Positions 17,231 through 23,850 of a DNA stretch of 64,000 nt are shown in pieces. The stretch lies in assembly GCA_964600075.1 (NCBI GenBank), contig CAZRIE010000006.1:1-64000 (forward strand). Direction: 5' to 3'. Below the pieces are notes generated by a model that saw only the letters and a program-made list of their open reading frames with translations, had not been told where the DNA came from and ran no database searches. The position numbers were made by a program, and so were the translations under genes. The number at the start of each line of letters is the position of its first letter. The first letter of the stretch is position 1. This stretch comes from CAZRIE01 sp964600075 (GTDB lineage: Bacteria; Bacteroidota; Bacteroidia; Flavobacteriales; Flavobacteriaceae).

Positions 17231-17394
17231 TTTAAGATAGAAAACCTGGCAGAACTTTTGGAAGCGTTAAAACGAAAAGGCGTAACCGTCATTGTGAGAT
17301 AGAAGAATATGACTACGGAAAATTTGGTTGGATACTAGACCCTGATGGCAATAAGTTGGAACTTTGGGAACCCATTGACAAGGCATTTCTCTGA
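17231..17394 (+). pseudogene. VOC/glyoxalase C-terminal remnant, truncated and frameshifted
   Basis: Immediately after the dehydrogenase stop, one frame reads FKIENLAELLEALKRKGVTV, and after a one-base slip near 17293-17296 another reads EEYDYGKFGWILDPDGNKL and ELWEP. Together these are the last 55 or so residues of a VOC-fold protein of the type ending DPDGNKLELWEP. The N-terminal half is missing, apparently lost when the preceding gene came to end here. No start codon serves either piece. Confidence 0.75.
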
Positions 17395-17447
17395 TTGCGG
17401 AATATTTGCTACATTAGTTAACATATTAACCACCAAAAATTGCAACA

Positions 17448-18164
17448 ATGTCAGAAGACAACAAAGACTTAGGCGAAACGGGCGACGATGCCCTTGACGG
17501 TACAAAAAAAGGGGCAGAAAACCTTGATGACAAGGCGGAAAACGCTGCGGATAGCATAGGCGACGAAGCTGGAAACCTTGCCGACAAAGTAGAAGATGCC
17601 TCTGATAGCGCGAAAGAAAAAGTAAAAGACCTTGCAGACGATGCAAAGGAAGCAGCCAAAAAAGTTGGTGAAAAGGCCGAAAATGCATTTGACGGCGCCA
17701 AAGAAAAGGCAAAAGATTTAGGCGAAAAGGCCAATGAAAAATTGGAGGATGCCAAAGAGGCGGCCGAAGAATTTGGCGAAAAGGCCAAGGAGAAGACCAA
17801 AGAATTCACCGAAGATACCAAAAAGAGTGCGAATGATTTCGCCGATGATGCAAAGAAAACGGCCAACGAATTCAAAGAGGGTGCCAAAGAGGCTTTTAGC
17901 GGTGCCGGTGGTGACAACAAAAAAATGCTTGTAGGCATATTGGCCATTATATTGGGAGCTCTTGGAATTCACAAATTTGTACTAGGCTACCAAAAAGAAG
18001 GTATCATAATGCTAGTCATCACCCTTGTAATTGGTTTTTTTACTTGTGGTATAGGTGCATCCGCGATGGGATTGGTAGGTCTTATTGAAGGCATCATTTA
18101 CCTTACCAAATCTGATGAGGAGTTTTACAACACCTATCAGGTAGGTAGAAAACCTTGGTTCTAA
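17448..18164 (+). CDS. TM2-domain membrane protein with LEA-like repetitive N-terminal region
   Basis: A 238-residue protein in two parts. Residues 1-155 are highly charged, without aromatic clusters, and repeat Ala/Lys/Glu/Asp motifs of about 11 residues (AKEKVKDLADDAKEAAKKVGE, AKEKAKDLGEKANEKLEDAKE; each quoted only in part), like late-embryogenesis-abundant or apolipoprotein-type amphipathic helices. Residues about 163-225 form a TM2 domain: two transmembrane helices joined by a short turn, with LGALGIHKFVLGYQKEGI. The last residues (YNTYQVGRKPWF) are cytoplasmic or periplasmic. The function is unknown; the LEA-like part suggests stress or membrane-surface binding. A terminator follows at 18171-18200. 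Confidence 0.85.
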   Translation: MSEDNKDLGETGDDALDGTKKGAENLDDKAENAADSIGDEAGNLADKVEDASDSAKEKVKDLADDAKEAAKKVGEKAENAFDGAKEKAKDLGEKANEKLEDAKEAAEEFGEKAKEKTKEFTEDTKKSANDFADDAKKTANEFKEGAKEAFSGAGGDNKKMLVGILAIILGALGIHKFVLGYQKEGIIMLVITLVIGFFTCGIGASAMGLVGLIEGIIYLTKSDEEFYNTYQVGRKPWF

Positions 18165-18170
18165 ACGAAT

Positions 18171-18200
18171 AAAAAGCCAGATTTCTATCGTCTGGCTTTT
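18171..18200 (+). terminator. Rho-independent terminator after the TM2 gene
   Basis: AAAAAGCCAGA and TCTGGCTTTT form a stem around loop TTTCTATCG, followed by T-rich DNA. It separates the TM2 gene from the arsenic cluster. Confidence 0.8.
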
Positions 18201-18218
18201 ATATTTAAATGTATTATC

Positions 18219-18236
18219 GTAATATTGCAATATTAC
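18219..18236. promoter_or_regulatory. Candidate ArsR operator, perfect 18-bp palindrome
   Basis: GTAATATTGCAATATTAC equals its own reverse complement over all 18 bases. It lies 30 bases before the arsR start, where autoregulated ArsR/SmtB operators are normally found, and is separated from the upstream terminator by 18 bases. ArsR proteins bind A+T-rich dyads, so autorepression released by As(III) is likely. Confidence 0.6.
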
Positions 18237-18266
18237 TATTTCATATAACTTATACCTATAATCTTA

Positions 18267-18590
18267 ATGGGCGCAACGAAAACTGAAATATTTACCACTC
18301 CGCAAAACTCCCTGGCCGTGGCTGCAAAAGTTCTTGCACACCCTGCACGAGTGGCGATTTTACAATATATAAGCAAACAAGAGGGTTGTATTTGCAATGA
18401 TCTGGTCGGCGTTATCGGCTTATCACAACCCACTATTTCGCAACACCTTAATGAAATCAAGAAGATAGGTTTGCTTAAAGGCACCTTTGAAGGAAAAAAT
18501 CTTTGCTATTGTATCAACAAAGAAAAGTGGGAAGAATTGCAAGAACTTTTTCATTCCTTTTTCGGAAAAATAAATCAGAACTGCTGTTAA
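18267..18590 (+). CDS. arsR: ArsR/SmtB-family arsenic-responsive repressor
   Basis: A 107-residue winged-helix repressor. The helix-turn-helix is LVGVIGLSQPTISQHLNEIKKIGLL; just before it, EGCICNDL provides the Cys-x-Cys in the position of the ELCVC As(III)-binding motif of classical ArsR. The C-terminus ends QNCC, adding two more Cys that could take part in metal binding. It leads a same-strand cluster DUF6428, GNAT and arsC, and a perfect palindrome sits just upstream as a likely operator. Loss of DNA binding on As(III) or Sb(III) binding is the family mechanism. Confidence 0.9.
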   Translation: MGATKTEIFTTPQNSLAVAAKVLAHPARVAILQYISKQEGCICNDLVGVIGLSQPTISQHLNEIKKIGLLKGTFEGKNLCYCINKEKWEELQELFHSFFGKINQNCC

Positions 18591-18609
18591 ACAGTATAAA
18601 ACGACAATT

Positions 18610-19098
18610 ATGAAGACAGATGAATTTCTATTGCTATTAGAAGAAAACCAAACTAAAAGCCTTCATTTCGAGTATAAGGCCGGACAATTCGTAGCTCCGA
18701 ATTATCACATTACCGAAGTTAAGAACATCACGATAGATTCGGTTGATTGTGGTGCGGGTACCGATTTTTGGAAAGAGACCATAATACAGTTATGGGAAAG
18801 TCCACAGGAAAAAGATACCCGTGAATATATGTCTGCCGAAAAGGCTTTGGAAATATTGAAAAAGGTCGACAGTATTAAACCTATGGAAAGGAACACCGAA
18901 GTAAAAATCGAATATAGCAATGCCGATTTTCATACGGCACAGCTTTTTGTAAATGACTTCGAAATTCAAAATGATCAACTCATCTTAAGTCTAAACGTCG
19001 AAAAAACAGACTGCAAAGCCAAGGATACCTGTGGGGTTCCCGTAGCGGTGAATACAAAAGAAGAAGTCTATTGTAACCCCGAAAGTGGTTGTTGCTAA
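18610..19098 (+). CDS. DUF6428 family protein of ars clusters
   Basis: A 162-residue soluble protein matching the DUF6428 family, which occurs beside arsR and arsC in Bacteroidota. The conserved block is NITIDSVDCGAGTDFWKETI. The C-terminal tail is Cys-rich: DCKAKDTCGVP and then YCNPESGCC, together five Cys in about 30 residues, which would suit As(III) or thiol chemistry. No known catalytic domain is recognisable. It begins 19 bases after arsR and ends 19 bases before the acetyltransferase start, so it is clearly in the operon. A role in arsenic handling is inferred from context and cysteines only. Confidence 0.82.
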   Translation: MKTDEFLLLLEENQTKSLHFEYKAGQFVAPNYHITEVKNITIDSVDCGAGTDFWKETIIQLWESPQEKDTREYMSAEKALEILKKVDSIKPMERNTEVKIEYSNADFHTAQLFVNDFEIQNDQLILSLNVEKTDCKAKDTCGVPVAVNTKEEVYCNPESGCC

Positions 19099-19117
19099 AG
19101 AAATAGATTTTTGTAAG

Positions 19118-19618
19118 ATGTCCAAAATTCAAATACGGCCCATGCAAAAAAAAGATTGGAAAGCCGTTTCCCAAATTTATAGGGAAGGCATCGCCACAGG
19201 TTTTGCAACGTTCGAAACCGAGATTCCAAATTATGAAACTTGGGATACCGCGCATATGGAAAATTGTAGAATAGTTGCGGTCGAAAATGAACATATCTTA
19301 GGATGGGCCGCCCTGTCTCCCGTTTCGGGTAGATGTGTATATGGTGGAGTGGCGGAGGTGAGTGTTTATGTTGGCAAAAAGGCCAGAGGTCAAGGTGTTG
19401 GAAAACTTTTAATGAAAACCTCAATAGACCTAAGCGAAAGGGACGGTCTATGGACATTGCAATCTGGTATTTTTCCAGAAAACAAAGGAAGCATCAAACT
19501 ACATGAACAAATGGGATTTCGTTATATCGGCAAACGTGAACGAGTTGGAAAGCTGAAAGGAATTTGGAAGGATAATCTCCTATTTGAACGGAGGAGTGAA
19601 AAGGTAGGTATTGCTTAA
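19118..19618 (+). CDS. GNAT N-acetyltransferase, arsinothricin/phosphinothricin type (ArsN1-like)
   Basis: A 166-residue GNAT enzyme resembling phosphinothricin acetyltransferases: IRPMQKKDWKAVSQIYREGI at the start, the FATFETEIPNYETW segment, the acetyl-CoA loop ARGQGVGKLLM, and GSIKLHEQMGFRYIGKRERVG near the end. This subgroup acetylates the amine of phosphinothricin or methionine sulfoximine; in ars operons the ArsN1 branch detoxifies the organoarsenical antibiotic arsinothricin. Its place between DUF6428 and arsC favours the ArsN1 reading, but sequence alone does not settle the substrate. The ATG at 19118 is preferred to an upstream start that would overlap DUF6428. Confidence 0.75.
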   Translation: MSKIQIRPMQKKDWKAVSQIYREGIATGFATFETEIPNYETWDTAHMENCRIVAVENEHILGWAALSPVSGRCVYGGVAEVSVYVGKKARGQGVGKLLMKTSIDLSERDGLWTLQSGIFPENKGSIKLHEQMGFRYIGKRERVGKLKGIWKDNLLFERRSEKVGIA

Positions 19619-19673
19619 CCAATAACGGAGAAGAAAGAAACAGATTCTTTCGCTTCGCTCTGAATTACGAATT

Positions 19674-20114
19674 ATGAAAAACATCTTGGTACTATGCACC
19701 GGAAACTCCTGTAGAAGCCAAATGGCGCACGGTTATCTTCAAAAACTACGAAACGGCAAGACCAACATATACAGCGCCGGTATTGAGACCCACGGGCTAA
19801 ATCCTGGTGCGGTAGCCATTATGGCCGAAGATCAAATCGACATCTCTAATCATACTTCCAATCATGTAGATGAATATTCAGGTATTGAATGGGACTATAT
19901 CATTACTGTCTGCGATCATGCGAAAGAAAACTGTCCGTTTATTCCATCCAAGAATGCTAAGCGCATTCATCATAATTTTTTCGACCCCTCAAAGATCGAG
20001 GGTACCGACGAAGAAAAGCACGCTGCTTTTAAAAAGGCACGAAACGAGATTAGGGTATTTTTTAAATCGTTCGTAAACAACTACTTGCGGAATGAATTGT
20101 CTTACAATCCATAA
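19674..20114 (+). CDS. arsC: Arsenate reductase, low-molecular-weight phosphatase type
   Basis: A 146-residue ArsC of the LMW protein-tyrosine-phosphatase fold, which reduces As(V) to As(III). The P-loop is LCTGNSCRSQMAHG with nucleophilic Cys8; a second pair in TVCDHAKENCPF matches the Cys82/Cys89 relay of thioredoxin-coupled ArsC enzymes; the general acid region is FFDPSKIEGTDEEK. An ACR3 or ArsB exporter, or ArsM methyltransferase, normally accompanies it, but the next gene is convergent and unrelated, and overlaps its 3' end by 13 bases. Confidence 0.88.
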   Translation: MKNILVLCTGNSCRSQMAHGYLQKLRNGKTNIYSAGIETHGLNPGAVAIMAEDQIDISNHTSNHVDEYSGIEWDYIITVCDHAKENCPFIPSKNAKRIHHNFFDPSKIEGTDEEKHAAFKKARNEIRVFFKSFVNNYLRNELSYNP

Positions 20115-21109
20115 TTTTGTGGTAGCATTCCACCTACTCGAATTTGCGCCATTTTACCACCAAAAAACACATTCTTTGGCGGCATATGGTTTCCATAGCC
20201 GTCTATGTAAAAAAAGGAATTCTTAATCTTTATAGACGATTGTTCTTTTTTGTCATAAAGTATACTAAGGGCTTCGCCACTTTGAAAAATTTGGACTGAT
20301 TTTTTTTTGGCCTCTAATCGGAATTCCGAATAGGGTTCGACTTCAAGCTTGTTCTTAAAAACCTGAAAACCTTCTATAGTGAGTTTCTTTTTTGAAAGTG
20401 CACGCATAAAATGAAGCTTTGACCCGGCATATAATTTTTTCCGTTTTTTAAAATGACTTTTTTTTCTTTTTTTAGGGTTCAGCTCAGAAAAGAAAGCAAG
20501 GCCAGCAAAGTAAGTAGAACGCACTGCGTTGAGCCCAGAGGGGGTATTTTCTAAAAAATGTGCCTCAAAGTCGTTCAGATTGTAGGTAATGCTATAGCCT
20601 AAGGAGTTATTCTTTATAATTATGGGTTTGTCCGCATAAGCATACAATATATTTTTGTCTTGGTTATAGTACAAACTAATAGCATCCTCATTCAAAATTC
20701 TGCACCTTAGACCGGCAGGAGTACTTCCTATAAACTGTCTTCTGAAAATGGCAAGTTTTTTTTGTCTACTCCAAGTATCTGGTTTTAATACAACCTCATC
20801 CAATTTGATAGCCCTTTCCTTTAAAAAAATATTTTTCAGAGAACCTGTTTTACTTCCATCCAAAATAATGGTTTCAAAACCAATGTAGCTAATGACGAGG
20901 TATGTTGTCATCAATTTCTGGGAGGTCAGTTCAAAAAATCCTTTTTCATTGGTAATTGTACCGACTGTGGTACCATTGTAAAATATAGACACCCCCACTA
21001 ATGGTTCTTCCGAAAAAGCGTCCAATACAAAACCGGAAGTTGTATACTGTTAAAACCCAAAGTTCGCCTGGAATAAGACTATTATTATTAGTGCATGAAC
21101 TATCCTCAT
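20102..21109 (-). pseudogene. Carboxypeptidase-like regulatory-domain surface protein, cut by a stop codon after its signal peptide
   Basis: On the minus strand an ATG at 21109 opens a signal peptide (MRIVHALIIIVLFQANFGF) that ends in TAA at 21052-21050. The same frame then continues without another stop to 20102 as QYTTSGFVLDAFSEEPLVGV and onward: a carboxypeptidase D-like regulatory beta-sandwich (about 75 residues, including EEPLVGVSIFYNGTTVGTIT and VISYIGFETIIL) followed by about 220 residues resembling Bacteroidota surface proteins of this type. A single base change (for example TCA to TAA) would explain it. The only downstream start is a TTG at 21025, which would give an unexported 307-residue protein. 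Confidence 0.75.
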
Positions 21110-21121
21110 ACGTGAAGTAAT

Positions 21122-22936
21122 TTAATTTTCCCTTTCCTGTGCCTCGGCAAACTTCCTTTCCAATTCCGCCTCAAATTCTTCCATTACTGGCTTCACTGTA
21201 CTTTCGGGCAAATCAGCTATTTTGATGTACATCAGACCATCAACGGCATTATTGAATAGGGGGTCCACATTAAAGGCGACGACTTTCGCATTCTGTTTGA
21301 TATACTTTTTTATCAGAACTGGCAAGCGTAGACTCCCAGGTTCGACCTCATCGATCAATCTATCGAATTTATTCAAATCGGCCTGCGTCTCATCAAAAAC
21401 AAAATCTTTGTCTGCATCTTTTAATTTGACTTTGAATTCTTTTTTCGGGCGCACATACTGGGCGACATAAGGATCCCAATAGTTGCTTTTCATAAACTCG
21501 ATCATCAACGACTTCGAGAAATTAGAAAACTGATTACTGATACTTACCCCGCCAATAAGGTATTTATGCTCGGGATGGCGTAGGGTAGTGTGTACGATAC
21601 CCTTCCATAACAAAAACAAGGGCATAGGTTTTTGTTGGTATTCTTTCATAATATAGGCCCGCCCCATTTCGATAGACTGCGCCATCATACCAAAGAGCTC
21701 GGGCTCGAAACGAAAGAGATCTTGTAAATAAAACCCGTCGATACCGTATTTCGCAAAAATCTCTGACCCAAGTCCCATGCGGTAGGCCCCCGCAATTACT
21801 TTTGCTTCATTGTCCCACAAAAACATGTGGTGGTAATAGGCATCGAATTGATCTATATCAATAGAGTTGTTGGTACCCTCGCCGATTTCACGAAATGTAA
21901 TTTCACGCTGCCTTCCGATTTCTTGTAATATGAAAGGCATCTCATTGGCCGGTGCCAAGAAAACCTCATAGTTTTTACTTTGAACCATGCGCCTATCTTT
22001 TTCAATAAGCTTTTCAATTTCCCCCTCGATGACCGCAGACCTTACCGGTTTAGCAATTTTTCGGCGCTGCTTCGGCAATTTCAAGGTCGAAGGTAGCTGA
22101 TCGATCAAGCGTTCTTTAGCGTAAGCATTGGAAAGTATATACGTTTTTCTTCGTAGTAGTTCGGTATATTCTTCAAGGGTTTGTTGTTCGCCTTGTGTTG
22201 CCACCGAAATCGGCTGACCTATCCGTACCTTAATGGGCCTATTTCGCTGCGAAAGGACCTCAGAAGGTATTTTTGCGGTTCGAAACACGTCGCTAATTTT
22301 GGCTAACCTATAGAACAGTTTGCTATTACGTGCATGAAAATAAATAGGCACAACGGGAACTTCAGCTTTACGAATCAATTTTAAGGCGGCTTCCTCCCAT
22401 GGTCTGTCTACGATAAGTTTTTCGTCTTTAAAAGTTGATACCTCTCCAGCCGGAAAGATTCCCAATGGATGGCCGTTCCTTAAATGCGTCAAAGCACTCT
22501 TGAATCCTGCAATATTGCCTTTAACATCTTTACGGTCTTCAAAGGGATTGACCGGTATAATGAAAGGTTTCAACGGCGCCATACGCTCCAAAAGAAAATT
22601 GGCCATTATTTTATAATCAGGCCTATGTCGAACCATTAGTTTAAAAAGCAAAATACCATCAATACCACCCAGGGGATGGTTTGATATGGTAATATAGGGA
22701 CCTTTTTTTGGCAGCCTTTTAAAATCTTCTTCCGGTATTTCATAATCAATTTCAAAATGCTCGAGGATGGCACCGGCATAATCTGGGCCTTCAAGGTTCT
22801 GGATGGTGTCGTAATATGAATTGAGACTGGAAATTCTCGTGACCTTCATAAGCAACCAAGCTATGAAAGTGCCGAAAAAACCGTATTTATCGATTTTGAT
22901 GGCTTTGGCCAATTCTTCGGCGGTAACTAAACCCAT
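21122..22936 (-). CDS. Bifunctional acyltransferase of amino-acid lipid synthesis (OlsF/Gls-like)
   Basis: A 604-residue fusion. Residues about 70-280 form a PlsC-type O-acyltransferase: YITISNHPLGGIDG (His87 and Asp93, five residues apart where the canonical HX4D has four), IIPVNPFEDRKDVKGN, IFPAGEVS and VVPIYFHARNSK. Residues about 310-560 form a GNAT-like N-acyltransferase of the OlsB/hemolysin type (YEVFLAPANEMPFILQEIGRQ, RMGLGSEIFAKYGIDGFYL, LFLLWKGI). This order is that of OlsF of Flavobacterium johnsoniae, which makes ornithine lipids; Bacteroides has separate GlsA/GlsB for glycine lipids. It likely makes a phosphorus-free aminolipid at the inner membrane. Which amino acid is used is unknown. 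Confidence 0.85.
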   Translation of the reverse strand: MGLVTAEELAKAIKIDKYGFFGTFIAWLLMKVTRISSLNSYYDTIQNLEGPDYAGAILEHFEIDYEIPEEDFKRLPKKGPYITISNHPLGGIDGILLFKLMVRHRPDYKIMANFLLERMAPLKPFIIPVNPFEDRKDVKGNIAGFKSALTHLRNGHPLGIFPAGEVSTFKDEKLIVDRPWEEAALKLIRKAEVPVVPIYFHARNSKLFYRLAKISDVFRTAKIPSEVLSQRNRPIKVRIGQPISVATQGEQQTLEEYTELLRRKTYILSNAYAKERLIDQLPSTLKLPKQRRKIAKPVRSAVIEGEIEKLIEKDRRMVQSKNYEVFLAPANEMPFILQEIGRQREITFREIGEGTNNSIDIDQFDAYYHHMFLWDNEAKVIAGAYRMGLGSEIFAKYGIDGFYLQDLFRFEPELFGMMAQSIEMGRAYIMKEYQQKPMPLFLLWKGIVHTTLRHPEHKYLIGGVSISNQFSNFSKSLMIEFMKSNYWDPYVAQYVRPKKEFKVKLKDADKDFVFDETQADLNKFDRLIDEVEPGSLRLPVLIKKYIKQNAKVVAFNVDPLFNNAVDGLMYIKIADLPESTVKPVMEEFEAELERKFAEAQEREN

Positions 22937-23251
22937 ACATTTTGATTGATTTGAAGGTTGCTAATATAGGAAAATCACTATAGGTCTGAGTCATTTTAAC
23001 ATTTTCTGCAATACCGAAAACTAACCCTTCTAAAAAAGTGCCATCATTATAGATTGCTAACTTGCATGTCACATTAGCCATTTTGATACACTTCGATTAA
23101 ACCCAATAAAATTTGTTCACAAACGGTGTGATATCAGCCTTGAACCGCTCGAAGTATATCTTTCGATAAGAACAATTTCTATAAAAAAAAGGAATGGTAG
23201 AAAATACATTAAATATCACAAAAAATCTAAACTAAAATAGGCTAGCAACGA
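22937..23251. other. Gene-free stretch, 315 bases
   Basis: A+T-rich DNA between the OlsF-like gene and the GMC cluster on the same strand. The short open frames here lack coding character and homology. No repeat, RNA or convincing promoter was identified; it presumably holds the OlsF-like gene's promoter. Confidence 0.5.
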
Positions 23252-23845
23252 TTACAAACTCCACCTTTTCCCTATTTGCGAAACAGGCATACAACCATCG
23301 AAGACACCAGGCACTGGAAGATAGCTTAGCACGTTTTCCCCAATTTCTTCCGATGTAAAGTAGGCCCAAATCGCCATGGATTTCATGGTACGATAAAACC
23401 CTATCGTCTTTTGATCACCAACGGTCTTACCCCAGATATTTGGGTTGAACTTAGCAGAAGATTTTTCGGCTGAGGTCAATACCGTTGTGCGCTGTTCTTG
23501 GTCGAGCCCATGAAAAGGGTGACCGTAGTTTTCTTCGCAATCGGAATTGAATGCTGCAATTTCATCGCGTAGGTTTTGCTGGCTTTCCCTATCGTAGGTT
23601 TTTGCGCAGACCTTATCAATAAAAACATCGACCTTAACATCCAAGGCTCCGGGAGTATCAGTTCGGGGAAGAACCATATCTATCAAGGTCGCCACTGTAC
23701 TTGCTTCAACAGGGGTAAAGAAAAGAGGTTGCCAATTTACCCGCGTTTCGTTCTCGCACGATTGCAGAATGGAAAGTATTGTGGGCATGGCAACTGCAGC
23801 TCCTGCAAATAAACCTGTTTTTTTAAGTGCGCTTCGTCTATCCAT
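23252..23845 (-). CDS. Gluconate 2-dehydrogenase subunit 3 family protein
   Basis: A 197-residue protein with a twin-arginine signal (MDRRSALKKTGLFAGAAVAM, quoted in part) and a Cys in a lipobox-like LQSCEN. The body matches the gluconate 2-dehydrogenase small subunit: TPVEASTVATLIDMVLPRTDTPGALD, a helical region, and GFYRTMKSMAIWAYFTSEEIG. These subunits partner membrane-bound GMC flavoprotein dehydrogenases and help their export. It lies five bases after the GMC gene, so the two form an operon and probably one complex in the periplasm. Confidence 0.88.
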   Translation of the reverse strand: MDRRSALKKTGLFAGAAVAMPTILSILQSCENETRVNWQPLFFTPVEASTVATLIDMVLPRTDTPGALDVKVDVFIDKVCAKTYDRESQQNLRDEIAAFNSDCEENYGHPFHGLDQEQRTTVLTSAEKSSAKFNPNIWGKTVGDQKTIGFYRTMKSMAIWAYFTSEEIGENVLSYLPVPGVFDGCMPVSQIGKRWSL

Positions 23846-23850
23846 AGTAT

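Noticed and set aside
17426..17947. A 173-residue antisense frame of Ser/Ala/Phe-rich repeats
   Set aside because: It is the complement of the Lys/Glu/Ala repeats in the TM2 protein gene; the composition follows from that gene and the motif is not a known family.
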